From Streptomyces sp. AV19 (GTDB lineage: Bacteria > Actinomycetota > Actinomycetes > Streptomycetales > Streptomycetaceae), in NCBI RefSeq assembly GCF_015999245.1, contig NZ_JAEAMR010000006.1, forward strand, positions 204,758 to 268,757: a DNA stretch of 64,000 bases. The letters are read 5' to 3'. The position numbers and the translations under genes were made by a program. Of this stretch, positions 1 through 7,688 are shown one piece after another. The notes under the pieces are model-generated. The model ran no database searches, was not told the origin of the DNA, and saw nothing but the letters and a program-made list of their open reading frames with translations. Position 1 is the first letter of the stretch. Every line of letters begins with the position of its first letter.

Positions 1-264
1 GGCGCGACCGGCGCGCGGCTGGTGGAGCGCGTTCCAGGCGGGGAGGCGCCGCTGATGCGCATGGAGTTCCTGTCGGATCCGCCGATGCCGTTCGCGTACT
101 ACGAGTGGCAGCGCTCGGACTACGAACGGGCCGCGCGGGAGGCGGGGTTCGGTGAGGTGCGGTGGCGGTCGACGCGGACGCCGCCGCCCGACGAGCGCTG
201 GGACGCCGCGTTCTGGGAGGACTACCAGCGGGCGCCCCGCAGCTCCCTCATGATCTGCCGTTAG
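1..264 (+). CDS. C-terminal end of a probable SAM-dependent methyltransferase (5' truncated)
   Basis: The reading frame is open from the first base and stops at TAG 262-264, so only the last 87 residues are visible. The tail has the layout seen at the C-terminus of class I SAM methyltransferases: a YYEW segment, a short helix ending REAGF, then a final strand with EVRWRST. The SAM-binding glycine loop would lie upstream of the window, so the assignment rests on the tail alone. The gene ends 19 bases before the FAD/NAD(P)-binding gene on the same strand, which suggests co-transcription. The substrate cannot be told. Confidence 0.55.
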   Translation, partial: GATGARLVERVPGGEAPLMRMEFLSDPPMPFAYYEWQRSDYERAAREAGFGEVRWRSTRTPPPDERWDAAFWEDYQRAPRSSLMICR

Positions 265-283
265 CCGTACGGAAGCGAGGGTC

Positions 284-2245
284 GTGGTGGACGATGGCCG
301 GGCGAGGACGATCGCCGTGATCGGGGCCGGCCCGCGCGGGCTGTCGGTCGTCGAGCGGCTGACGGCGAACGCCGGGGCGTCCGGCCGGCGGGCCGTCGTC
401 CACGTCGTCGATCCTTATCTGGGCACCGGCGGGCGGGTGTGGCGCAGCACGCAGCCGCAGGAGCTGCTGATGAACACGGTGGCGGCGCAGGTGACGATGT
501 TCACCGATCCGAGCGTCAACTGCGAGGGCCCGATCCGGCCGGGGCCGAGCCTGTACGACTGGGCCAAGCGCGTGGTGCCGGACGGGCCGCGGGGCGCGGT
601 GCCGGGCTGGGTGCGGGCGGAGGCGGCGGAGCTGGGCCCGGGGTCGTATCCGTCGCGGGCGTTCTGCGGCCGCTATCTGACGTGGGTGCTCGACCTGTTG
701 GTGCGCACGGCGCCGCGGAACGTGACGATCCGGCTGCACCGGCACCGGGCGGTGCGGCTGACGGAGGCGGAGGGCGCCGCGCAGGTCGTGACGCTGGACA
801 CGGGGGCGCGGCTGCTGGCGGACTGCGTGGTCCTGGCGCAGGGGCACCTGGACATGCCGGCGGCCGGGGGTCCGGAGGAGGCGGTGCTGCTGGAGCACGC
901 GGGGCGGCACGGGTTCGGCTATCTGCCGCCGGCCAGTCCGGCCGAGGCGGACCTGGGGGCGGTGGTGGCCGGCGAGCGGGTGGCGCTGCGCGGGCTGGGG
1001 CTCAACTTCTTCGACTATCTGGCCCTGTTGACGGTGGGCCGGGGCGGTTCGTTCCACCGGGCGGGCGGGCGGCTGCGCTACCGGCCGTCGGGCGGGGAGC
1101 CCCGGTTGTTCGCGGGGTCGCGGCGCGGGGTGCCGTACCACGCGCGCGGCGAGAACCAGAAGGGGGCGTTCGGCCGGCACCGGCCGGTGGTGCTGACGCA
1201 GGAGCGGATCGCGGCGCTGCGGCGCCGGCGGCGGGAGGGGGAGCAGATCCAGTTCAGCCGGGACGTGTGGCCGCTGATCGACCGGGAGGTGACCGCCGTC
1301 TACTTCTCGACGCTGCTGGCCCAGCGGGCCCGGCGGGCCGAGCGGGAGGCGTTTCTGAAGGAGTACGTGCGGCAGCCGTTCGGCACGCCGGTGGACGAGC
1401 GGGTGCTGGAGCGGTTCGGGATCGTGCGGGACGACGCGTGGGACTGGGAGCGGGTCTGCCGGCCGTACGGGGACCGGGAGTTCGCGGGGCCCGCGGCCTA
1501 CCAGGACTGGCTGCTGGGCTATCTGCGCGAGGACCTGGCCGAGGCGCGCCGGGGCAATGTGGACGGTCCGCTGAAGGCCGCCCTGGACGTGCTGCGGGAC
1601 CTGCGCAACGAGGTGCGGCTGGCGGTGGACCACGCGGGGATCACCGGGGAGTCGTACCGCAACGAGCTGCAGACCTGGTTCACGCCGCTGAACGCGTTCC
1701 TGTCGATCGGTCCGCCACCGAGCCGGATCGAGGAGCTGATCGCGCTGGTCGAGGCGGGCACGGTGGAGATGGTGGGGCCGGGGATGCGGGTGGTGCCGGT
1801 GCGGGAGGGGTTCGAGGTGAGTTCCGCGGCGGTCCCCGGCTCGGGGCGGCGGGTGACGACGCTGGTGGAGGCGCGGCTGCCGGAGGTGGACGTGCGCAGC
1901 ACGACCGATCCCCTGGTGCGGGACCTGCGGGCGCGGGGGGCGTGCCGGCCGTATCTGATCCCGACCGGCCGGGACGGGCACGTGGAGACGGGGGGCCTGA
2001 TGGTGACGCCGCGTCCGTACCGGCTGGTGGACGCGGCGGGGCAGCCGCATCCGTACCGGTTCGCGTTCGGGGTGCCGACGGAGACGGTGCACTGGGCGAC
2101 GGCGGCGGGGATACGGCCGGGGGTGGATTCGGTGATCCTGGGGGACGCGGACGCGATCGCGCGGGAGTGCCTGTCGGTGGAGCTGGGGCTGGGGCAACGC
2201 CTATGGCCGGAGGGCCCGTTCGGGGAACGGGCGGTCGTGCCGTAA
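284..2245 (+). CDS. FAD/NAD(P)-binding protein (NAD_binding_9-like)
   Basis: A 653-residue protein that opens with a Rossmann dinucleotide loop, VIGAGPRGLSVVE at about residues 12-24. It then carries the GRVWRSTQ...LLMNT stretch typical of the large actinobacterial FAD-NAD(P)-binding family. Proteins of this family are soluble flavoproteins and mostly lack a known substrate. The GTG at 284 is chosen because GGAAGCGAGG lies just upstream and no in-frame alternative precedes the glycine loop. It follows the methyltransferase fragment closely and is followed by an iron box, but that box lies downstream of the gene and cannot be its own promoter. The family call is firm and the reaction is unknown. 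Confidence 0.75.
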   Translation: MVDDGRARTIAVIGAGPRGLSVVERLTANAGASGRRAVVHVVDPYLGTGGRVWRSTQPQELLMNTVAAQVTMFTDPSVNCEGPIRPGPSLYDWAKRVVPDGPRGAVPGWVRAEAAELGPGSYPSRAFCGRYLTWVLDLLVRTAPRNVTIRLHRHRAVRLTEAEGAAQVVTLDTGARLLADCVVLAQGHLDMPAAGGPEEAVLLEHAGRHGFGYLPPASPAEADLGAVVAGERVALRGLGLNFFDYLALLTVGRGGSFHRAGGRLRYRPSGGEPRLFAGSRRGVPYHARGENQKGAFGRHRPVVLTQERIAALRRRRREGEQIQFSRDVWPLIDREVTAVYFSTLLAQRARRAEREAFLKEYVRQPFGTPVDERVLERFGIVRDDAWDWERVCRPYGDREFAGPAAYQDWLLGYLREDLAEARRGNVDGPLKAALDVLRDLRNEVRLAVDHAGITGESYRNELQTWFTPLNAFLSIGPPPSRIEELIALVEAGTVEMVGPGMRVVPVREGFEVSSAAVPGSGRRVTTLVEARLPEVDVRSTTDPLVRDLRARGACRPYLIPTGRDGHVETGGLMVTPRPYRLVDAAGQPHPYRFAFGVPTETVHWATAAGIRPGVDSVILGDADAIARECLSVELGLGQRLWPEGPFGERAVVP

Positions 2246-2266
2246 CACCTCCTCCGTCGCCAGAAA

Positions 2267-2285
2267 TTAGGCTAGGCTTACCTAA
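2267..2285. promoter_or_regulatory. Iron box (DmdR/IdeR-type operator)
   Basis: The 19 bases TTAGGCTAGGCTTACCTAA match the actinobacterial iron-box pattern (TTAGGTTAGGCTCACCTAA type) closely, with mirrored TTAGG and CCTAA ends. DtxR-family repressors (DmdR1, IdeR) bind such sites with Fe2+. It lies 22 bases after the upstream gene and 29 bases before an ATG at 2315 preceded by GGAAGG. Only plus-strand genes lie downstream, so it should control 2315 and/or the acetyltransferase at 2512. Confidence 0.8.
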
Positions 2286-2314
2286 CTTACTTGATCCTAT
2301 CCGGAAGGTAAGCC

Positions 2315-2566
2315 ATGACGTCGTCATCGACATTGCCGAAGCCCTTATCCACGCCGCCCGCGCCGCCGCCCCCGGGAACACGATGGGTACGGCCGGCCGG
2401 ACTCGGCGCTGAGCGTCGGAAACCTGCTGCTCTTCTCCCTCACCACTGCCGTACTGTGGCGACGCCGGTGACGTTCACTCCGGTTTTCGCCAGCTATGTC
2501 AGGAATGATTCATGGATCACGCCGAGATCGTCCCCATGCGGCTGTCCCATCTGGATGCCGTGCTGA
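2315..2566 (+). CDS. Doubtful small ORF directly behind the iron box
   Basis: An 83-codon frame starts at ATG 2315 with a well-placed GGAAGG (2303-2308). Its product is proline- and arginine-rich with no recognisable domain, its third-position composition is unlike neighbouring genes, and it overlaps the acetyltransferase start by 55 bases. In another frame the stretch around 2412-2470 would read LLLFSLTTAVLW, like the end of a membrane protein. That hints at a decayed or frameshifted gene. The position makes it the natural target of the iron box, but I would not trust the protein as read. Confidence 0.25.
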   Translation: MTSSSTLPKPLSTPPAPPPPGTRWVRPAGLGAERRKPAALLPHHCRTVATPVTFTPVFASYVRNDSWITPRSSPCGCPIWMPC

Positions 2567-3042
2567 ACCTGGGCTACCGCGCCTACGACGTGAACGCGAT
2601 GCCCTACACCTCATGGTCGCTGTCCAGCGTCGCCGAGCACTGGGACGCGCAGCCGGAGGCGTGCTGGGTCGCCATGGACGACGAGGGGCTGCTCGGCTTC
2701 GTCCTCGGCTCGCTCTCCTACGACGAACGCGAGGACTGGGGCTACCTGGAGTGGATCGCCCTCGACGAACGGGCCCGCGGCAAGGGCATCGCGAGCGCGC
2801 TCGTCCAGCGGTGCTGCGACGCCCTGTTCGCCGCCGGCGCCTCCCGCATCATCACCGACGTGGAAGCCGACAACAAGGCGTCGGCGGACATGATGCGCCG
2901 CAACGGCTTCACCGAGGGCGTCACCGTGACCCTCTTCGTCCGCTCCGACCCCACCCGCCCCACTCCCCCGGCCCCCCACCCCCCGAGGGACCCGGCCCGC
3001 ACCCGCCTCCGCCGCGCGGCCCGCACGACCGGCACTTCCTGA
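2512..3042 (+). CDS. GNAT-family N-acetyltransferase
   Basis: A 176-residue protein with the GNAT core. Motif A is R87-A-R-G90-K-G92, the acetyl-CoA pyrophosphate loop, preceded by the strand GYLEWIAL and followed by a helix. The late segment NKASADMMRRNGF is the usual motif B/C region of RimI-like enzymes. It should transfer an acetyl group from acetyl-CoA to an amine of unknown identity. The ATG at 2512 has AGGA upstream. The last 30 residues are a proline/arginine-rich tail not normally part of the fold. The iron box about 226 bases upstream raises the possibility of iron control, which is inference only. Confidence 0.85.
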   Translation: MDHAEIVPMRLSHLDAVLNLGYRAYDVNAMPYTSWSLSSVAEHWDAQPEACWVAMDDEGLLGFVLGSLSYDEREDWGYLEWIALDERARGKGIASALVQRCCDALFAAGASRIITDVEADNKASADMMRRNGFTEGVTVTLFVRSDPTRPTPPAPHPPRDPARTRLRRAARTTGTS

Positions 3043-3106
3043 CGAACCGCCCTGGCGTCAGCAGGTGCCGTGGTTTCGGCGGAGAGGCAGAGGTTCGGGG
3101 TGGCTG

Positions 3107-3343
3107 TCACCTGTCCTTGTGGGGCAGCCGCGAGAGGTGGTCGGCCCACCCCTTCCGGTACTCCGCTTCTTGTTTTCGGGCCGCGCGGAGTTCGGTGGTC
3201 GCGCCGGTGACCTGGGCCCACTGGATGCGTCCGACGGTTCCATTGATCGCGCTCCGGAACCGGCCACAGATGCCGCATTCATCCTGCGTGGGGTAGACGG
3301 ACGGTCCGCTGACGTGCTGCAAGGGCAGCGTGGGGTTCAGCAT
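3107..3343 (-). CDS. Small conserved protein with a CxxC pair
   Basis: A 78-residue basic protein with a single CGIC pair near residues 23-26 and a charged C-terminal helix (ARKQEAEYRKG). Small proteins of this kind are common in Streptomyces beside HTH regulators of the type found just downstream. No function is established. Its ATG at 3341-3343 lies inside the end of the upstream gene (stop at 3337-3339), so the two are translationally coupled. Confidence 0.6.
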   Translation of the reverse strand: MLNPTLPLQHVSGPSVYPTQDECGICGRFRSAINGTVGRIQWAQVTGATTELRAARKQEAEYRKGWADHLSRLPHKDR

Positions 3344-3600
3344 GTGTACCCCCGGTGGTTGAGCATCGAGACGCGGACCCTGAGCTGATCAGTGCGGTTG
3401 GCGGGGCGATAGGTGGCGGTGTGCCACATATCGCCGCCGCTTAGCGGTCTCAAGGTGACCTTGCCCTGCTCTCCGTCCCACGCAATCGCCATGCCCACGC
3501 GGTCGCATGAGGTGTCCTTGACCAGCATGCCGGGCGTGGGCACCCATCGGGCCATGCCCGACGGGTCCACCGTGAACGCGGTAGGGCGTTCCTCACCCAC
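3337..3600 (-). CDS. Small conserved Streptomyces protein
   Basis: An 87-residue protein built around MARWVPTPGMLVKD, a predicted SH3-like beta segment (VGMAIAWDGEQGKVTLRPL) and a closing NRTDQLRVRVS. Very similar small proteins recur across Streptomyces next to HTH regulators, without known function. The GTG start at 3600 is preceded by AAGGAGGT at ideal spacing, a perfect Shine-Dalgarno sequence, so I prefer it to the internal ATG at 3555. It is the first gene of a two-gene minus-strand operon, divergent from the regulator at 3830. Confidence 0.65.
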   Translation of the reverse strand: MGEERPTAFTVDPSGMARWVPTPGMLVKDTSCDRVGMAIAWDGEQGKVTLRPLSGGDMWHTATYRPANRTDQLRVRVSMLNHRGYTC

Positions 3601-3829
3601 CGGCTACCTCCTTGGAGTAGTTTGCGCCCGTCGCGTCGCGCGGGAGATTCCGAGCACACCGCTGGTGCGCCTGACGAATCAGGGGTTGGCGTCGTGCATG
3701 ACCCAGTGCACCGTCTGGGCGGGCACTCCTGGGGTCAAGGGACCGGACGTTTGGGCGGACGTTTTCGCCCGCCGAGGGGACCATGTGGCTACGGTGAGAG
3801 AGGAAGACGACCGGTGTGAGGGGAAGCTC

Positions 3830-4955
3830 ATGACGGGCAAGGCCGTAAGCGGGCTGGCGCGGTTACGGCAGACTGCCGGGTATACGCAGGAGTCCTTTGT
3901 GAAGGCGTTCGCCGAGGAAGCCGCGCGTCTCGCCGTCGACGCCTCCGTCAGCGTGCGCCAGCTGCGCCGTTGGGAACGCGAGACTCCTCCGCCGCTCCCT
4001 CACCCGGGTCAACAGATCGTGCTGGAAGCGATGTTCGGTGTCCCGCTCGTCGAGATGGGCTTCAGCGTCCCCCAACATCGCGTGACGGTCTCGGTGCCGG
4101 TCAGTGCCTCTGGGGAGGTGAGGCGAAGGACGTTCGTGGCCGACGCAGGCGGACCGTATCGAGGGCGAGATCACGGGCGCCCTCGCCGAAGCCTCGTACA
4201 CCAGCCGGATCGGTCGTGAGTTGCAGACCATGCTCGCCGAGCTGCACGGTCACCGGGCCTGGTACGGCTACGACGGCGGACGCATCGGTAAAGGGCGCGC
4301 CGCCTGCATGGAAGCCCTCGCAGCGGCACAGCTCGTCGATGACCCCCTGCTACAGGTCTCCGTGCTGGAGACACTCGTACTCCTCGCGATCAAGGCAGAC
4401 CGGGTCTGGGAGGCCGCGAGCGTGGTCGAGAACGCCTATCGGATCGCCATGCGGGCGGGAGCCGGGCACACGGTGCGCCTGGTGATCGCCCTGCGGGATG
4501 CCAACGTGACCACCCACACGGGAGACCTCTCCGGGGCACGCCGGGCGCTGAGCCGGGCCGTCAATCACCAGGGGCGCGCAGACACGGATGTCGAGGTGCC
4601 GAAGTGGGCCCGGTTCGTCGGCCCGTTCGAGATCGACTACGCGACGGCGGACATGTACGTACGGGCCGAGCAGCCCGGACGCGCTGTTCCGTTCCTCCGG
4701 GCCGCCGTGCGCGCCATGGGCGGCGACCTCGCTCGCAACAGTGCCTCGTACCGGGTGAAGCTCGCGCGGGTACTCCTGGAAGCCGGGGAAGTCGAGGAAG
4801 CGTGCGCGGAGATGGCCGCCGTGCTCGACGCATGCGGCGCTATCGCCTCGCCGCGATTGCTGGACAAGATCCGGGAGTTTCGGCGGGTGGCTGTCGGCAT
4901 CGACAGCGCCACTGCCCGCGAGTGTGGAGAGCGCATCCGAGGGAGCTTCGCGTGA
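3830..4955 (+). pseudogene. Frameshifted HTH transcriptional regulator
   Basis: The first frame starts at ATG 3830 after AGGGGAAG. It encodes a helix-turn-helix of about 60 residues (SGLARLRQTAGYTQ...RQLRRWERE) with coding-like composition up to about 4140, then runs into arginine-rich sequence and stops at 4219. A second frame, open from about 4119, carries on as a helical repeat (TPR-like) sensor domain ending at TGA 4953-4955. Together they give the usual layout of Streptomyces HTH plus TPR-like regulators of roughly 375 residues. A single-base indel between about 4120 and 4217 splits them. Either the gene is inactivated or the read has an error. The stop overlaps the GTG of the next acetyltransferase (GTGA), so the two were one unit. 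Confidence 0.65.
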
Positions 4956-5506
4956 CAGAGCCAGCGCCGATCACCGTGGAGCACATGAACGGGCCGGCCG
5001 CCGCGCGGGCCGAAGCCGCGTTCAGATTGGTCTACGCCGAGGCGTTCGCGGAACCCCCGTACAACGAGACTTCGGACGATGTGGTGGCCACCTTCCGACG
5101 CTTCCGGTCCCAGACGCGCAAACCGACCTTCCGCGCCACCCTGGCCCGTACCGAGGACGACGAGCCCGTCGGCATGGCGTACGGCTATCCGCTCGGCCCC
5201 AACACGGGCTGGTGGGACCAGCTGACCGAGCCCGTACCCGACGACATGCGCCGCGAGGACGGACACCGCACCTTCGGACTCATGGAACTCGCCGTACGCG
5301 GACCATGGCGCCGGCAAGGCATTGCGCGCCGTCTGCACGAGGCCCTGCTCGAGGGCACCGAGGCCGAGCGGGCCCTGCTCAACGTGCGCCAGGACAGCAA
5401 GCCGGCGTCGGCCGCCTACCGAGCGTGGGGATACCGTAAGGTCGGCGAGGCGCGGCCGTGGGAAGGCGCAGTGCTGCATGACGTGATGCTGCTCAACCTG
5501 CGCTGA
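4952..5506 (+). CDS. GNAT-family N-acetyltransferase
   Basis: A 184-residue protein with the acetyl-CoA loop RRQGIAR preceded by the strand LMELAVRG and followed by a long helix. The later LLNVRQDSKPASAAYRAWGYRKVG is the standard motif B of GNAT enzymes. The GTG at 4952 overlaps the stop of the frameshifted regulator by GTGA, so translation was coupled to it. The pairing suggests the regulator senses or controls the acetylated compound, which is inference. It converges with the dehydrogenase ending at 5557. The amine substrate is unknown. Confidence 0.85.
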   Translation: MTEPAPITVEHMNGPAAARAEAAFRLVYAEAFAEPPYNETSDDVVATFRRFRSQTRKPTFRATLARTEDDEPVGMAYGYPLGPNTGWWDQLTEPVPDDMRREDGHRTFGLMELAVRGPWRRQGIARRLHEALLEGTEAERALLNVRQDSKPASAAYRAWGYRKVGEARPWEGAVLHDVMLLNLR

Positions 5507-5556
5507 AAACGTGGCGGTCGCCTCGCGCGCGTGGATGTAACGACCGGTCGATGCCG

Positions 5557-6573
5557 CTAGAGGCTCCGCGCCTCCAGTACGGCCCGCGAACGCAGGCGGC
5601 CCGAGGCGAGCATGGCGAGCGCTTCGGCGGCTTCGGACAGGGGGAAGCGGTCGACGACGGTTCGTACCTTGCCGTCGGCGGCGAGGGCGAGCACGGCGTT
5701 CATGTGTGCACGGGTGCCGATGACCGTTGTTTTGATGACCTGTTCCTTGTCGAACGGGAAGCCCTGGACGGACAGCGGGACGCCCGCGACGAGCGTCCCG
5801 CCCCATCTCAGGGCCCGGAGGGCCCGGGCCGTGACGGTGTCGGACGGCGCGAAGGTGATCGCGGCGTCGAGCGAGCCGGCGAGTGCCTCGGCGGGGTCCT
5901 CGGCGGTGGTGTCGACGGTGCGGGACGCGCCGAGTTCCCGCGCGACCGCGAGGTGGTCGGCGTTGCGGCTGACGGCGACCACGTCGGCGCCGGTCAGCCG
6001 GGCGAACTGGACCACCATGTGTCCCACGCCGCCGAGCCCGAACACGCCGACGGTCTTTCCGGGGCCGATGTCGAGCTTCTCCACGGCGGCGAAGGCGGTG
6101 ACGCCGGGGCAGAACAGCGGTGCGGCCTCGACGAGGTCCAGCCCGTCGGGCACGTGGTAGGTGTGGGCCGCGTACGACAGCATGTATTCGGCGTAGCCGC
6201 CGTTGACGTGCTCGCCCGTGATGCGGCGCTGATGGCAGAGGTTCTCCCGGCCGGAGGCGCAGTACGCGCAGTGCTCGCAGGTCCACCACAGCGGCTGCAC
6301 GCCGACGGGGTCGCCCACGGCGAACCCCTCGGCCCCGTCCCCGGTCGCGGCGACCGTGCCCGTCACCTCGTGTCCCGGGGTGATCGGGCTGACGGCGGGG
6401 ATGCCGTTGGCGGCCCAATCGCCTTCGATGACGTGCAGGTTGGAGTGGCAGACGCCGCAGGACGTCACCTCGATCAGCAGCTGTCCCGGCCCCGGCGTGG
6501 GTGTGGGCACCTCCCGCCACCGGAGAGGCTTCTCGGCGAGCGGTGCCGGACTGTCCAATGTGATCGCGTGCAT
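5557..6573 (-). CDS. Zinc-dependent alcohol dehydrogenase, AdhP-like
   Basis: A medium-chain dehydrogenase of 338 residues counted from ATG 6573. All hallmarks are present: catalytic zinc ligands Cys42, His68-Glu69 and Cys155; a structural zinc set of Cys99, 102, 105 and 113; and the NAD(P) loop GLGGVG at 179-184. It should interconvert alcohols and aldehydes with NAD(P). GTG 6582, three codons upstream, is an alternative start; GAGG spacing is poor for both. It sits 70 bases behind the second dehydrogenase on the same strand, separated by a tandem 13-bp repeat that may carry its own control. Confidence 0.88.
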   Translation of the reverse strand: MHAITLDSPAPLAEKPLRWREVPTPTPGPGQLLIEVTSCGVCHSNLHVIEGDWAANGIPAVSPITPGHEVTGTVAATGDGAEGFAVGDPVGVQPLWWTCEHCAYCASGRENLCHQRRITGEHVNGGYAEYMLSYAAHTYHVPDGLDLVEAAPLFCPGVTAFAAVEKLDIGPGKTVGVFGLGGVGHMVVQFARLTGADVVAVSRNADHLAVARELGASRTVDTTAEDPAEALAGSLDAAITFAPSDTVTARALRALRWGGTLVAGVPLSVQGFPFDKEQVIKTTVIGTRAHMNAVLALAADGKVRTVVDRFPLSEAAEALAMLASGRLRSRAVLEARSL

Positions 6574-6588
6574 GGACCTCACACCTCA

Positions 6589-6614
6589 TTGTTCAAGCGG
6601 CTTGTTCAAGCGGC
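6589..6614. repeat. Tandem 13-bp direct repeat upstream of the AdhP-like gene
   Basis: TTGTTCAAGCGGC occurs twice with no gap (6589-6601 and 6602-6614), about 15-40 bases before the ATG at 6573 on the minus strand. Each copy holds TTG/CAA half-sites that pair around the junction (CTTG-TT-CAAG at 6601-6610). The position fits an operator for the dehydrogenase gene. A simple replication duplication is equally possible. Confidence 0.45.
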
Positions 6615-6643
6615 TCATCCCTTGCTACGGACCATGAGTCCCT

Positions 6644-7648
6644 TCATCGGGCCCCCGGGCACATCAGCCGCGCCCACGCCTCGATCTCTTCGGTGCCGAT
6701 CGCCGCGAAGTTGGGGCAGAAGAAGCTCTTGAGGCGCTGGCTCTCGCTCTCGGCGGAGAAGACGTCCTCGAAGTCCTCCAGCGGCCGGACGCTGCCGAGC
6801 AGGTCCGAGACGGGTTCGTTCTCCTGGGAGAGGAAGGCCAGGGATTCGGCGAAGGCGCCGTAGGAGACCGATTCGAGGGTGACTTCCTTGCGCAGGGCGG
6901 CGTCGAGGTCGATGGCGACGGGTTCCAGGGGGCGGCCGCGGACGATGACGCGGCCGCCGGGGCGGGCGACGCGGATCATCTCGTCGAGGACCTCGGCTCG
7001 GGGCTCGCTGGCGACGACGAAGTCGTAGGTGTCGGACGGGATGCGCTCGGCGCGGTCCTCCCCGGTGCCGGTGCCGCGGACGTCGAGGGAGGTGAACCCG
7101 TAGGAACGCAGGACGCGTTCGGTGAGCCGGGCGGTGCGGTCGGCGCCGTGCACCAGGCCCCGGTCGGGCGGTTTGATCTCGGCCTTGAGGACGCCCAGGG
7201 AGGAGCAGACGGGTTCGGCGTAGGCGCCCTCGCGGAAGGTGAGCGCCCCCGGCATGCGGTGCACGACCTGGGCGGGGACGGTGACGAACTCGGCGAAGGC
7301 GCCCGGGCGGCGGAAGCCGATGCGTTCGTGGTACGGGCAGCACTCGGTGTCGCCCTCGGCGCAGCGCTCGCACTTCAGGCAGGGGATCACCGGCATGACG
7401 GTCACGCGGTCCTCGACGGCGAACCCCCGCACGTCCGGGGCGAGTCCGGCGATGACTCCGGAGAACTCGTGGCCCAGGACGAGCGGGTCGGCGCAGGGAA
7501 CGAGCCCGAGCGCGGCGTTCACGTCGCTGCGGCAGACCCCGGCCACCGCCACGCGGATGAGTACTTCGCCGGCGTCGGGCTCCGGCACCGGGACGCGCCT
7601 GACCCGGACCGATGTGCCCTGTTTGAGGATGGCTCGCATCTCTGCCAC
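6644..7648 (-). CDS. Zinc-binding dehydrogenase-like protein with a degenerate cofactor loop
   Basis: A 334-residue protein of the threonine/sorbitol dehydrogenase branch of the MDR family. Zinc sites look intact: Cys39, His60-Glu61, and a structural cluster Cys90, 93, 96 and 103/104. The expected GxGxxG nucleotide loop is missing. After EPVCSSLGVL the sequence goes straight to LVHGADRTARL, and the segment is shorter than usual. The later strand RPGGRVIVRGR is normal. NAD(P) binding is therefore doubtful and the protein may have a changed or non-redox role. GTG 7648 is preferred because GGAG lies 8 bases upstream. It starts 40 bases after the adenylating enzyme, as part of one operon. Confidence 0.75.
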   Translation of the reverse strand: MAEMRAILKQGTSVRVRRVPVPEPDAGEVLIRVAVAGVCRSDVNAALGLVPCADPLVLGHEFSGVIAGLAPDVRGFAVEDRVTVMPVIPCLKCERCAEGDTECCPYHERIGFRRPGAFAEFVTVPAQVVHRMPGALTFREGAYAEPVCSSLGVLKAEIKPPDRGLVHGADRTARLTERVLRSYGFTSLDVRGTGTGEDRAERIPSDTYDFVVASEPRAEVLDEMIRVARPGGRVIVRGRPLEPVAIDLDAALRKEVTLESVSYGAFAESLAFLSQENEPVSDLLGSVRPLEDFEDVFSAESESQRLKSFFCPNFAAIGTEEIEAWARLMCPGAR

Positions 7649-7688
7649 GTCACAGTCTCCAGGGGACGGGAGCCGGCGCCGGGTTCCT

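Noticed and set aside
248..2197. 649-residue reverse-strand ORF opposite the FAD/NAD(P)-binding gene
   Set aside because: The product is arginine/proline/histidine-rich without motifs. It is a shadow of the plus-strand gene caused by high GC.
2267..2285. Iron box as regulator of the NIS synthetases at 22-25 kb
   Set aside because: Nearly 20 kb and many genes lie between, and iron boxes act locally.
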